Counted from the stretch's first letter, positions 8,612 to 18,029 are shown. The stretch: 64,000 nucleotides of DNA from Chlorobiota bacterium (GCA_013153405.1 JAADEM010000002.1:1-64000), one strand, 5' to 3'. Program-made: numbers and translations. The notes: generated by a model not told the origin, from the sequence alone.

Positions 8612-9931
8612 TTAAAATCCTTCCCCGGGAATAGCATAAGAAGCTGCCATATCCTTTATTTTCCCCACCTGATTTGTTGTCAGATAAAATTCTGTCAGAT
8701 TCAGTATATATTCCAGCCGCACAGCTTCAATTCGTATCATATTTTTCGTTACCTGCTGCTGAACGGCAAGTAATTCAAGATTGGTTATCCAACCCGCCTT
8801 GTAATTCAACAGTGCCAGTTCAAGCGACTCATCCAGGGTCTTCATTCGCTTTTGTGATACTCCCAGCATTTTTTTCAGTTCTTCGAGACGTGTCAGAATA
8901 TTTGTAACATGTATAGACAACTCTCGTTCAAGATTATGCAACTCCAGACTTTTTGCCTCCGACCTAAGCATCACCTGAGATTTCCTGTTTTTAATTTCTT
9001 TCCACTGATAAACCGGGATTTTAATTCCTGTTTGCAACGACCAGAAATTTCCGTCTGCCGACGGGTCTCCATCAACAAAGTAACCGCCACCCACAAAAAC
9101 ATGTGGCCATTGCTTAGCTTCAATGTCACTTAGTTGTAATTGCTGAGTCTGCACCTGTGACTGAAGCATTTTATACATCGGGTTTTCAATTATCAGCGAC
9201 ATATCCAACTGCTTTTCATCAACACCATCGACCAGAGATGCAGCATCCACATTCCCGATTAAAATACCATCAGGTTTAAATCCGGTTAAAACAGCAAGTT
9301 CCTGAAGCAAATTCCGAATCTCCATTTCTCCTCTGACTTTATCCTCCAGAGTTACGGATATCTCTGTTTCGGTTTGCAAAACATCAAGACGGGTCTTTAC
9401 CCCGGCTTTCCATAACGATTGAGCTACAGTTTTATGCTTTTCAAGAAATGCCAATCGTTTTTCAAATAACTCTATCTGCTTCTGTTTTTGCAACACACTC
9501 ATATAAAGAGACGTAACTCTGCATATCCCGTCAATCCTTACTTTCTCCTGTTTCAGCCTGGCAGTAACAAGTTGCTGCCTAGCCAAATTTTCGGTTTTAC
9601 TTATCAGGTTACCCGGCGACCAGTCTCCGTGTATCATGGTCCATTGCTGCGCGAAACTATATTGCTCACTTCCCAGAAACCGTCCTTCTGCACCTATATC
9701 TCCGGATATTGACGGTAACCCGGCTGCATGTCGAATATTTATATTTCTGGCAGTAGCTTTTGTATTAAACTCTTCGGCACGAAGAAGGTAACTGTTGGTT
9801 TGAACACTATCGATACACTGCGCCAATGAAACATTCTGCTTCTGGGCATACGTACCCGGATAGGCATTAATCAGTAATAAAAAAAGAAAAAGCCTGAAAA
9901 GGCATAGGCTCCCGGATTCAGAGTTTGTCAT
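8612..9931 (-). CDS. TolC-family outer-membrane efflux protein
   Basis: A 439-residue outer-membrane channel component. Two repeats of long alpha-helical hairpins make up most of the protein (for example LARQQLVTARLKQEKVRIDG, and a C-terminal ELLAVQQQVTKNMIRIEAVR segment), as in OEP/TolC proteins. An upstream in-frame ATG at 10048 would add 39 residues. The start at 9931 is chosen because it places a normal signal peptide (LFRLFLFLLLINAYPGTYA, then Gln30) at the N terminus. It is the first gene of the efflux operon, 12 bases before the adaptor. It should carry substrates from the periplasm to the outside. Confidence 0.9.
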   Translation of the reverse strand: MTNSESGSLCLFRLFLFLLLINAYPGTYAQKQNVSLAQCIDSVQTNSYLLRAEEFNTKATARNINIRHAAGLPSISGDIGAEGRFLGSEQYSFAQQWTMIHGDWSPGNLISKTENLARQQLVTARLKQEKVRIDGICRVTSLYMSVLQKQKQIELFEKRLAFLEKHKTVAQSLWKAGVKTRLDVLQTETEISVTLEDKVRGEMEIRNLLQELAVLTGFKPDGILIGNVDAASLVDGVDEKQLDMSLIIENPMYKMLQSQVQTQQLQLSDIEAKQWPHVFVGGGYFVDGDPSADGNFWSLQTGIKIPVYQWKEIKNRKSQVMLRSEAKSLELHNLERELSIHVTNILTRLEELKKMLGVSQKRMKTLDESLELALLNYKAGWITNLELLAVQQQVTKNMIRIEAVRLEYILNLTEFYLTTNQVGKIKDMAASYAIPGEGF

Positions 9932-10313
9932 GTTTTTGCTTCCTAAAACAAAATATATTAAGACCAAACCAAATTTAATTATTTTTCTGATAAAACAAAC
10001 AGAAAAGAATTTGAATTGAATTATGTAAAACATTGTTGTAACTTTCACATTTGACTGATAACCATACTGATATGATTAAAGACATCCTCAGAGTAAAACA
10101 CATGATTTATTGCCGGTATATATTGTTTCTTGCAAAACAAGAAAGCAGCCAACATCACCGTGCTAATTAACAACAAAGCCCTGATAATTCTATAAAATAG
10201 AAGACCTCCGGATTAACAAATACGTACAGGTTAGCTTTATCCGACCATGAGGTCTGATTCAGTTTCTTTAATCAGGTTCCCATTCATTCCTAACTCAAAG
10301 GCTGGTAAAAATG
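9932..10313. other. Intergenic region upstream of the efflux operon
   Basis: A 382-base AT-rich gap. A small inverted repeat TTTCTTG-caaaa-CAAGAAA sits at 10126-10144. Another, CTGGTAA (10302-10308) with TTACCAG (10314-10320), overlaps the stop codon of the cytochrome gene and may protect its 3' end. The string gacatcctc at 10081-10089 resembles a terminus of the GAGGATGT repeats, but no partner end is visible. No ORF and no exact TAnnTTTG promoter for tolC were found. Confidence 0.45.
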
Positions 10314-12608
10314 TTACCAGCTATTGGATTTCAACTGCTGCACATTCGGATCGTCCGGAAATTTCCGTATCATCTCCTTAGCCAGTGCATTTGCCTCTCT
10401 GGTCTTTTTATATTTCTGATAATAGGAATAAAGATTGGCATAACTTGATACATCCGGGCTTTTCTCAATACCCAATTTCAGATACTTCACGGCACTGTCA
10501 TAATCCTTGAAGAAATCGTACATCATTGCAATATTGTAAAAAACTCGCGGATTTACACCATCCATCTTTGAAGCCTTAATAAGCATATCAAGTGACTCTT
10601 TATATTTTCCCGTTTCTGACAATATCAACGCAAGATTATACAATGAAGCCGCATCATCAGGATTTTTGGCAATAACCTCTCGAAGATACTTTTCGGCTTT
10701 ATCGGGCTTGCCCATAGCACTGTACACATATGCAATATTTATTTTTGCAACATCAAGCTGAGGATCCTGCTTTAGAGCAGCTAGATAATACTTTTCGGCA
10801 AGTTTATATTTTTTACGTACATAATAAAAGTTGCCCAGGCTGAATTTCCCCATCGGGAAATCGGCATTATACTGCAATACCTTTTCATACTCATTCAGTA
10901 CCTCATGAAATGTTTTCTTGTATTTTGAAGGAACCTGGTCATCAGTCATAAATGAGAGTTTGTTTGCTGTTTCCATCCTTACAGCTTTAGTATCATCGCT
11001 CAGCAATGGCAAAAGCTTATCAATATCTTTTTGTGACTCAATTCTTAAAGTGCGAACAGCTATCAATCGCATTTGCGGCTCAATATTATTAAGTTCCGAA
11101 TAAAGAGTTTGCCTGCTGCTGTCTGACTCAAAAGTCAGATTAGAAAGAGCTGTTGCTCTTTTGCTTACAGGATAGGTTCTTTCCGGAGCATTAATTATCT
11201 TCATCAATTGTGCTTCTGCCCCTTTAACACCATGCTGAGCATCGAAGATGGCTTCTCCAAACTGATACGGCCGGCTTATACCATACCATTTTTCAATATA
11301 TCCCTGTGCCCACTTATTACTCTTATCGGCATGACACTGATTACAGGCGTTGGGTGTTCCCAGTTTTTCCGACAGGTCGGGACGGGGAATACGGAAACTA
11401 TGATCACGACGATAATCAACTCCCATGTAATAGCGCCCGTGCATGTGACAGTTATAGCACTGTGTTCCAGAGCCAACCTCAAACTTAACTCCTGATTCTG
11501 AAATTACAGGTTCACCTTTCTCTCCGAAACCTTTGTGATGATGATGATTGGGTGTGTTATAATCCTCGGCCTTGTGACATTGCAGACAAAGCGAGTTATC
11601 TTCAACAGGCAACACTAACTCACCTGAATGAACATTGTGACAGTCGTTGCACTTAATACCCCACTCATACATTTTACTCTGATTAAATGATCCCCACACA
11701 TAATCCTCATCTTTTATCTGTCCGTCCACATAATAATTTGGTTCTGTAGGCAGTTCGGGAATTATATGATCAAATATATTTTTATAATGTGGATCGTAAT
11801 CATTCAGCGAACTTCTACGAGAGTGACAACGAGCACATTTATCAATATATTCTTTGTTGGTCAGACCGCTCGTTTTTTCAATCAACCCGAAATTCTTGAT
11901 CTTCTTCCGGGCATACTCAGGAAGATTTGCCCACTTAATGTGGTATGAGCCCGGTCCGTGACAAGCCTCACAACTAACATCTATTTCCGACCAGGTTGTA
12001 TGGTAAGTATCATTTTGGTAGTCATACCCTTTTTTCAGATCTGTGGAGTGGCAATAAGCACACATTGAGTTCCAGTTCTGAGCCTGATTTGTCCAAAAGA
12101 GCCAGTTATGGTGGTTCATTTTTTCATTTTTATAAGTAGAATCGGGCATGTAATACCAAACACTATCAAGTGTATTCCAGGTTACAGCCAGAGTCTGGAG
12201 TCTTCCTCCAGGAAACTGTACCAGATAATTCTGAAGTGGAGTCCACCCAAAAACATACTTTACTTCATAATCATGCATTTTACCATCCTCACCCTCAGTA
12301 TGAACCATGAATTTTTTACCATTCCGGTACATGCGGTGCTTAACTCCGTTTTTAGAAACCAATACAGCGTCATTAAAATTCCCTAAAACCGTAGTATCGT
12401 TAGCAATATCCATTGAACGGTCGTGATCAGATCCGGTCCAGTCTTTGAACTCCTGCTCATGACACTCCACACAAGACTCTTTCCCTACATACTCATAAAC
12501 AGGTTTTTCCGGAAGTTTATCTGTAAAATAAAACTGTTTTATCAGATAAACCGGATACAATAAAAGTATGATAAAGATAAGTATCAGTTTTAATTTCGGA
12601 TATTTCAT
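10314..12608 (-). CDS. Membrane-anchored octaheme c-type cytochrome with TPR tail
   Basis: A 764-residue electron-transfer protein. An uncleaved N-terminal helix (residues 7-24) anchors it in the inner membrane with the rest in the periplasm. Eight CxxCH haem-binding motifs are visible, at Cys46, 183, 213, 258, 320, 341, 384 and 422. The first four resemble the cytochrome c554/multihaem family, and the later ones the doubled-CxxCH type. Residues about 470-560 look like a HEAT-type repeat (LLPLLSDDTKAVRMETANKL). Residues about 570-764 form at least five tetratricopeptide repeats, presumably a docking surface. It lies downstream of the Rieske and cytochrome b genes on the same strand, so it probably accepts electrons from that complex (inference). 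It has no haem-Lys motif or nitrite reductase hallmark, so a catalytic role is not supported. Confidence 0.88.
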   Translation of the reverse strand: MKYPKLKLILIFIILLLYPVYLIKQFYFTDKLPEKPVYEYVGKESCVECHEQEFKDWTGSDHDRSMDIANDTTVLGNFNDAVLVSKNGVKHRMYRNGKKFMVHTEGEDGKMHDYEVKYVFGWTPLQNYLVQFPGGRLQTLAVTWNTLDSVWYYMPDSTYKNEKMNHHNWLFWTNQAQNWNSMCAYCHSTDLKKGYDYQNDTYHTTWSEIDVSCEACHGPGSYHIKWANLPEYARKKIKNFGLIEKTSGLTNKEYIDKCARCHSRRSSLNDYDPHYKNIFDHIIPELPTEPNYYVDGQIKDEDYVWGSFNQSKMYEWGIKCNDCHNVHSGELVLPVEDNSLCLQCHKAEDYNTPNHHHHKGFGEKGEPVISESGVKFEVGSGTQCYNCHMHGRYYMGVDYRRDHSFRIPRPDLSEKLGTPNACNQCHADKSNKWAQGYIEKWYGISRPYQFGEAIFDAQHGVKGAEAQLMKIINAPERTYPVSKRATALSNLTFESDSSRQTLYSELNNIEPQMRLIAVRTLRIESQKDIDKLLPLLSDDTKAVRMETANKLSFMTDDQVPSKYKKTFHEVLNEYEKVLQYNADFPMGKFSLGNFYYVRKKYKLAEKYYLAALKQDPQLDVAKINIAYVYSAMGKPDKAEKYLREVIAKNPDDAASLYNLALILSETGKYKESLDMLIKASKMDGVNPRVFYNIAMMYDFFKDYDSAVKYLKLGIEKSPDVSSYANLYSYYQKYKKTREANALAKEMIRKFPDDPNVQQLKSNSW

Positions 12609-12845
12609 GTATTATATGGTTCTAATGTTCTATTATTGGTTCTTCTGGAGTTTATATGGCTACTGATGTTTCAATGGTTTTATTTAATTAATTCATCTTT
12701 CAATATTCAACCCCCGGAATTCAACATTATTTATTAATCGCATATCTTATGGTTCCGGGTTTATGGAAAAAGTTAATGGTTAAAACATTTTTATCATATC
12801 ATCAGTTACTCAATTTATGTTCTCAGCTTGGGATTTTCAGCTGCA

Positions 12846-13328
12846 CTATCCATACACTAGTTGTGAGCGCTCAAAACGCTTCCGCTTCTTTGGATGATTT
12901 ATATCCACTTTTACAATTCCGTTCTTAATGTAAACAGGTAACATATCAAGCGGCCTTGTTGCGGGCGGAGACAACACCTCACCTTTGATATTAAATGCCG
13001 ATGCATGACATGGGCAGATAAACCTCTTGTCGCTTTCACTATAATTTATGGTACACCCAAGGTGTGTACAACGATACGATATAGCTATTATTCCTCCATC
13101 GTCAAATTTATAAATATAAAACTTTCCTGATGTAAAAGGATATATTCTTCCCGGCTCAAAATCGTGAGTATGACCTGCCTCATAAAGATCCTCAGGCTCA
13201 ACATTTTCCTTTTTATTCCCGTTGAAGAAATCAAAAACAAGGAATGCTGCCTCTGCTCCGAAAAGAAAAAGAATAATTTTCTTAAGAAAGTTACGGCGAT
13301 TAGTATTTTTAATATCTGTTTTTTTCAT
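12846..13328 (-). CDS. Rieske [2Fe-2S] protein of a cytochrome b complex
   Basis: A 160-residue Rieske iron-sulfur protein. Box 1 is CTHLGC (Cys87, His89, with Cys92 for the disulfide) and box 2 is CPCHAS (Cys105, His108, with Cys107 for the disulfide), so both cluster ligand sets are complete. The N terminus reads TNRRNFLKK followed by a hydrophobic stretch. This is a good twin-arginine signal-anchor, as expected for Rieske proteins that are folded with their cluster before export. The segment after the cluster (SPPATRPLDMLPVYIKNG) is the usual Pro-rich loop. It lies between the octaheme cytochrome and cytochrome b genes, with gaps of about 240-260 bases, and should move electrons from quinol at the Qo site to the cytochrome. 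Confidence 0.95.
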   Translation of the reverse strand: MKKTDIKNTNRRNFLKKIILFLFGAEAAFLVFDFFNGNKKENVEPEDLYEAGHTHDFEPGRIYPFTSGKFYIYKFDDGGIIAISYRCTHLGCTINYSESDKRFICPCHASAFNIKGEVLSPPATRPLDMLPVYIKNGIVKVDINHPKKRKRFERSQLVYG

Positions 13329-13584
13329 TTCAAAAGGAAACAGTTGTTAATAGTTAATGATAATTAACCTGAAAGTTCCGAGTATTGACAAAATGCCAAT
13401 CTGATTTATAATTATCCAAAACAAACCCGAAACTTTCACCTCGAAAAACATTAACTGACATAATATTTATTTATAACTTTTATAAAATATCTCAACCTGT
13501 GATTTTTTCAAATCGTTTTCAGCCCGGCTTAATTTTAATTACTCATAATCATTAACAACACAATTATCCACACAGTAATTACTA

Positions 13585-14856
13585 TCAGAAAATCAATTTC
13601 ATACTCTCCCCTCTTAACCACAATCCGGTCATCATCATCACAATATATGACACAATTATTATGGTAGCAATTACTAAAAACAATTCAGGCTTATTTACTT
13701 TTTTTATTTTCCACAAAAACCAAACATATCCACCGGCCGGTATTACATAAAGCAGCAATGGGAATAATCCTGTGGATATAATAACAGGCATAGATGAAAA
13801 CCAACCTCTGAAATCCAACAAATAATCAGTTGCAAGAATTAAAACAAATGTCAGAAGAAAAGCAAAGACAGCAGCATGTATCACCAGTCTCTTACCTTCG
13901 GAAGAGTTGAACCATACTCCGACATTTATTTTTTCCTGTTTCATATACGACAGATACACAAAAAAAGATATCACAACAGAAGGAACAACAAATGCAACAA
14001 ATGCAGGATGAATATGCATTAAGAACTCCTGCAATCCCATAAAGTACCATGGAGCCTTGCTTGGGTTTGGACTGACAAGAGGATTTGCCATTTCCTTTAA
14101 AGGAGCATTTAAAAATATACTTAAAAACATCAGTAATGCAAAAACTGACAGAGCGGCAATTATCTCCTTACGGATAAGATTAGGATTAACATTTACATAT
14201 ATGCCCTTTTCTTTTCCTGTTGTAACTCCTTTCACCTTTCGTACTAACCAGAAATGCAATACCATAAATACAATTATAAGCAGAGGAAGAACTCCGGTAT
14301 GTAAGGCATAAAAATTTGTCAAAGTATTTTGTCCTACTTGTTCACCTCCTTTAAGTGCAATACTTACAGGATGTCCTATCAGAGGAATATAACTTAATAT
14401 CTCCGTCATTATGGTTACTGCCCAATAAGAAAGCTGATCCCAAGGCAAAAGGTATCCAGTGAAATTAAAAGACAAAACAATCGAAAACAAGATTAAACCG
14501 TAAAGCCAGTTTTTTCGCCTTTCAAAATATACTGACTGCGAATACAAAACACGGACAAGATGCAGGAACACCACAGCAACCATCAGGTTAGCACTCCAAT
14601 AGTGAAGATTTCTAAGCAACCTTCCGAAAATATAAAACTCCTGAAGCGATACTATTGAATCATATGCCATATCGATAACAGGAACATAAATAAATCGTAA
14701 CATCAGTCCGGTAGTTGCCAGAATAACGAATAAAAGTGTTGCTATGCCACCAAGACCGAAAGTCCGGTTAAAACATATTGCATTTTCATCTACTTTTTTC
14801 GGATGAAGATGCAAAAGAAATTTCTTTACTACGGAATTTGTTCCGGAACTATCCAT
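13585..14856 (-). CDS. Fused cytochrome b (b6 plus subunit IV type)
   Basis: A 423-residue polytopic cytochrome b. Four haem-ligating histidines are visible: His85 and His99 in one helix (13 residues between) and His186 and His201 in another (14 between). The latter spacing is that of b6 rather than mitochondrial b. The Qo-site motif normally reading PEWY is APWY here (residues 268-271, in NPSKAPWYFMGLQEF), so the catalytic-site Glu is replaced by Pro. About three further helices follow the Qo region, longer than b6 plus subunit IV. The usual N-terminal amphipathic segment has HPKKVDE. Together with the Rieske and multihaem genes it should form a quinol-oxidising complex in the inner membrane. 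Such Pro-Trp-Tyr variants are known in other non-mitochondrial bc complexes. Confidence 0.93.
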   Translation of the reverse strand: MDSSGTNSVVKKFLLHLHPKKVDENAICFNRTFGLGGIATLLFVILATTGLMLRFIYVPVIDMAYDSIVSLQEFYIFGRLLRNLHYWSANLMVAVVFLHLVRVLYSQSVYFERRKNWLYGLILFSIVLSFNFTGYLLPWDQLSYWAVTIMTEILSYIPLIGHPVSIALKGGEQVGQNTLTNFYALHTGVLPLLIIVFMVLHFWLVRKVKGVTTGKEKGIYVNVNPNLIRKEIIAALSVFALLMFLSIFLNAPLKEMANPLVSPNPSKAPWYFMGLQEFLMHIHPAFVAFVVPSVVISFFVYLSYMKQEKINVGVWFNSSEGKRLVIHAAVFAFLLTFVLILATDYLLDFRGWFSSMPVIISTGLFPLLLYVIPAGGYVWFLWKIKKVNKPELFLVIATIIIVSYIVMMMTGLWLRGESMKLIF

Positions 14857-14874
14857 CTTTAAATATTTAAGCTG

Positions 14875-14905
14875 TAAAAATACACTCTTTGATATTTATT
14901 GCCAA
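14875..14905 (-). promoter_or_regulatory. Promoter candidate for cytochrome b gene
   Basis: On the minus strand TTGG (14905-14902) is followed after 19 bases by TATTTTTA (14882-14875), seven of eight matches to the Bacteroidota -7 element TAnnTTTG. The start codon is about 20 bases further on. Confidence 0.4.
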
Positions 14906-15025
14906 TAATATTTAGGGAAAGGCTGCTAATTAGAAACATTTAAAATTCTGAATATTTACGAAAAAAAGTCATCTGGCATACATGAACCAATTAAACATAA
15001 CAATAAAAACAGATCAATAGCGTTA

Positions 15026-15060
15026 TTGACTTCAACGATATGAGGTTTTTTCTATCTTTG
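15026..15060 (+). promoter_or_regulatory. Promoter candidate for APC permease gene
   Basis: TATCTTTG at 15053-15060 matches the Bacteroidota -7 consensus exactly. TTGAC at 15026-15030 could be the -33 element, though the spacing is a little long. The ATG at 15077 would leave a very short leader. Confidence 0.5.
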
Positions 15061-15076
15061 GGGCCAAATCCGTGTT

Positions 15077-17287
15077 ATGGTAGATGACATACAGGAAATT
15101 TTCTATAAAAAAATTAAGCCTTTAAAATTTAAACGTACAATCGGTTTATTCGGGGCTACAACTATTGGTGTCGGGTCTTTGCTCGGAGCCGGGATCTATG
15201 TATTGATAGGTTCGGCTGCAAACATTGCAGGCCCGTCGGTTGTTATTTCTTATCTACTTTGCGGTCTTCTTGCTTTTGTTACAACAATTATGTATGCTGA
15301 TCTCAGTCGCCTTATACCAAGATCGGGTGGAGGTTATACATATGCATATAATTTACTTGGCAGTTTAGGAGGTTTTTCAACCGGATGGTTTCTAGCTTTA
15401 GGCAGCATTCTGGCCAGCAGCCTGTATGCAATAGGATTTGCCGAGTATGCAATTTCATTAACAGGAAAACATATATCAGACATCTCAGTAAAGATAATTG
15501 CTATAGGAATTACGTTACTGGTAACAATGTTAAATCTTTTACCTGAAAAAAACGACAAGTTCAACATCCGGAATTGGATAGTATGGGGAAATGTACTGAT
15601 TTTATTATTACTTATAATTTTATCATCATTTCATTCAGATATTCAAAATGTAAAACCTTTTTTTCCGAAAGGTTTTCATGGAACACTAGGGGCAATCTCA
15701 ATAATTTACATTTCGTTTTTCGGTTATCAGCTTATTGCCAATAGTGCTGACGAGATTAAAGAACCTGAAAAAACAATTCCTAAAGCCATGAAATTGTCAA
15801 TGCTGATAAGTATGGCAATATACCTTATGGTGGCAGTAACTTCCGTTTTAGCAGTTTCATGGACCCAGCTGGCAGCCAGTCATGCTCCACTGGTTTTAGT
15901 TGCCAACAAAAGTTTCGGAGGTAATGGATGGTTAATTATTTCATTCGGTGGAGTTCTTGCCTCACTTGGAGCCCTGAGCAGCACACTTTTATCCCAGAGC
16001 CGTCAGGCATATACAATGGGAAAAGATCGTTTCTTTCCGGATATATTCGGCAAACTGAACAACAAAACCAGGCAACCGTCATGGGCTGTAATATCGGGAG
16101 GTATTCTTACCAGTATTGCATTGGCTACTCTTGAACTTGAAACAATTGCTAAGGTCACAAACTTCAGTCTGCTGCTGTCATTATTACCTGTTTCGCTTGC
16201 ATTACGAAAACTTTACCAAAATAATTCAGCATTAAGACCAAAAAATATTTTAAAGCGGTTTTTACCGGAAATAAGTTTTGTCGTAAATCTTGGACTGCTT
16301 TTAACCATGGATCTTTTCTCACTGGCATTGGGCCAGCAACTCATAATTGCAGGCATTCTCATCTATTTCTTTTATTCACGGAAAAGAGAAAAAAGCGGAA
16401 GGGAAGGAAGAAACATTGTTCTGGCAGAAGAACCTTCATTCTCATTTTTCAGAAAAAACAAAATACTGGTACCTGTCTCAAACCCCGAAACACAGAAAGC
16501 ACTGTTAAGGTTTTCTCACATGTTAATGTCGAAAAAAGGAGGAAACATTATAGTTCTGGCAATTAAAGATGTACCTCCGGAAAAAGATCTATACGAAGCA
16601 TTGTCTGACGACAAAGAGACTATAAACATAATAAAACGAAGCATTGAACTGGGAAAACAGAATAACATCAGCTTTAAACCGGTCATCAGGGTTTCGAGAA
16701 ACATTGCATTGGGAATTGTACATGCAGCAGAGGATGAAAACTGTGATCTCATCATAATGGGATTTCCCAAAAAAGCAGAACATTACAGCGATTCTATTTT
16801 CACCAGAGTTTTAAAAGAGTCACACACCGATCTTATTTTTATCAACCTGAAAGTAAATCCGGAAAATTTCATCCCTAAGGTTCTGGGAGTTTACATCAAA
16901 GACCACCGCAACCTAAGTCTTATCCTGGTTTGTGCAACAGCTATTGCCGAACAAACAGGTGCAGTCTTAAATATATTCAGTTATTTGCCACAAGAATACA
17001 GCAGGCAACAAAAAAACAAAGCTGACAAATTATTGATTCAATGTCTGGAGGAGCTGAAAACAACAGCATTGTACAGTGCCACACTTTTTGTCAGTGATGA
17101 TCCTGTAAAAGATATAATTAAAAAATCAGAAAACTTTGACGCTTTGATAATAGGTAAAGATTTGAGAAATCCGAATAAATTACCGGAAGATCTGCCTTCT
17201 TTTCAGATAGCACGGAATGCAAAATGTTCAGTAGCAATGGTGAAAAAAGCATCGAGACTGGAAAAAATAACTCAGGAATTTAAGTAA
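15077..17287 (+). CDS. APC-family amino acid permease fused to two universal stress protein domains
   Basis: A 736-residue protein. Residues about 20-435 form a 12-helix amino acid/polyamine/organocation permease, with the TM1 glycine-rich unwound segment (GVGSLLGAGIYVLIG) and the conserved PRSGGGYTYAY motif before TM3. Residues about 455-590 and 600-725 resemble two UspA-like alpha/beta domains (KILVPVSNPETQKALLRFS start; DLIIMGFPKK and DALIIGKDLRNP strands). The substrate is not predictable; the Usp tail is thought to sense energy or stress state in similar fusions. It is followed 38 bases later by a hemerythrin gene, possibly co-transcribed. It starts a plus-strand block divergent from the cytochrome cluster. 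Confidence 0.9.
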   Translation: MVDDIQEIFYKKIKPLKFKRTIGLFGATTIGVGSLLGAGIYVLIGSAANIAGPSVVISYLLCGLLAFVTTIMYADLSRLIPRSGGGYTYAYNLLGSLGGFSTGWFLALGSILASSLYAIGFAEYAISLTGKHISDISVKIIAIGITLLVTMLNLLPEKNDKFNIRNWIVWGNVLILLLLIILSSFHSDIQNVKPFFPKGFHGTLGAISIIYISFFGYQLIANSADEIKEPEKTIPKAMKLSMLISMAIYLMVAVTSVLAVSWTQLAASHAPLVLVANKSFGGNGWLIISFGGVLASLGALSSTLLSQSRQAYTMGKDRFFPDIFGKLNNKTRQPSWAVISGGILTSIALATLELETIAKVTNFSLLLSLLPVSLALRKLYQNNSALRPKNILKRFLPEISFVVNLGLLLTMDLFSLALGQQLIIAGILIYFFYSRKREKSGREGRNIVLAEEPSFSFFRKNKILVPVSNPETQKALLRFSHMLMSKKGGNIIVLAIKDVPPEKDLYEALSDDKETINIIKRSIELGKQNNISFKPVIRVSRNIALGIVHAAEDENCDLIIMGFPKKAEHYSDSIFTRVLKESHTDLIFINLKVNPENFIPKVLGVYIKDHRNLSLILVCATAIAEQTGAVLNIFSYLPQEYSRQQKNKADKLLIQCLEELKTTALYSATLFVSDDPVKDIIKKSENFDALIIGKDLRNPNKLPEDLPSFQIARNAKCSVAMVKKASRLEKITQEFK

Positions 17288-17325
17288 CCTAAACATTATA
17301 CAAACAATTTAAAACAAAAAAACGC

Positions 17326-17733
17326 ATGAAATTAATGAAATGGGACAAATCATTAAGCACAGGAATCGATTCAATCGATAAACAACACATGAAGCTTATT
17401 GATATGTTAAACGAGTTTTACGAAAGCATCAGAAGCAAATCAACAAAAGAAATTACTGCTAACCTCATAAAAAACATGAGGGAGTATGCACTATTTCATT
17501 TTTCTTATGAAGAGAATCTTCTTCGTAAACACGGCTATCTTGCCCTCGAACATCACAAGTCGGAACATAAAAAATTTATAAGTAAAGTTGAAGACTTTGA
17601 AAACAGGTTCAATTCTGGCAAGATAGTTCTCTCTATTGAAATAACCAACTTCCTGAAGTCATGGCTGAAGGACCACATACAGGGAACTGACATGAAGTAC
17701 TCGGGATTTCTTATTTCAAAAGGAGCAAATTAA
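17326..17733 (+). CDS. Bacteriohemerythrin
   Basis: A 135-residue single-domain hemerythrin, a four-helix bundle that binds O2 reversibly at a di-iron centre. All seven expected ligands can be placed: His21, His58, Glu62, His77, His81, His117 and Asp122. The signature segments are WDKSLSTGIDSIDKQH, HFSYEEN and WLKDHIQGTD. There is no signal peptide, so it is cytoplasmic. Typical roles are oxygen buffering, delivery to oxidases, or sensing in microaerophiles. It sits 38 bases after the permease-Usp gene and just ahead of tRNA-Arg. Confidence 0.95.
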   Translation: MKLMKWDKSLSTGIDSIDKQHMKLIDMLNEFYESIRSKSTKEITANLIKNMREYALFHFSYEENLLRKHGYLALEHHKSEHKKFISKVEDFENRFNSGKIVLSIEITNFLKSWLKDHIQGTDMKYSGFLISKGAN

Positions 17734-17844
17734 AGAATCGGGGAAACGCCTGTTAGGAAAGTTTGGTAATAGGGGAAACCGTACAAAACAACAAAAAAAC
17801 AAAAAAGCTTATTTCAAAAGGAAACAGTTATAATCAAATTATTT

Positions 17845-17852
17845 TATATTTG
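17845..17852 (+). promoter_or_regulatory. -7 element ahead of tRNA-Arg
   Basis: TATATTTG matches TAnnTTTG exactly and ends nine bases before the mature tRNA 5' end. No convincing TTTG/TTGG -33 partner is visible. Confidence 0.5.
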
Positions 17853-17861
17853 CAGACTCTT

Positions 17862-17933
17862 GGCCCCGTAGTTCAATGGATAGAATATAGGATTCCGGTT
17901 CCTACGATATGGGTTCGATTCCCGTCGGGGTCA
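17862..17933 (+). tRNA. tRNA-Arg (anticodon CCG)
   Basis: A complete cloverleaf of 72 bases. The acceptor is GGCCCCG paired with CGGGGTC (one G-T pair) plus discriminator A. The anticodon stem TAGGA/TCCTA closes the loop TTCCGGT, giving anticodon CCG, which reads CGG. The T-loop has GGTTCGATTCC. CCA is not encoded; the next bases are CAAAAA. Confidence 0.95.
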
Positions 17934-17938
17934 CAAAA

Positions 17939-17979
17939 ACACTCCCGCATGAATATCATTTCGTGCGGGAGTGTTTTTT
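17939..17979 (+). terminator. Intrinsic terminator after tRNA-Arg
   Basis: A perfect 11-bp stem ACACTCCCGCA/TGCGGGAGTGT with a 14-base loop is followed by TTTTTT, six bases past the tRNA 3' end. Confidence 0.9.
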
Positions 17980-18029
17980 CATACAGATTCCGGCTCCTGC
18001 AACTTATAGATTAATCCCGGCGGTAAGTT

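Noticed and set aside
10079-10090. Possible fourth copy of the GAGGATGT element (gacatcctc)
   Set aside because: Only nine bases match and no internal blocks or opposite end are nearby.
10314-12608. Octahaem hydroxylamine or nitrite reductase
   Set aside because: Eight haem motifs are present but none is a Lys-ligated or otherwise modified catalytic motif, and the C terminus is TPR rather than the OCC fold.
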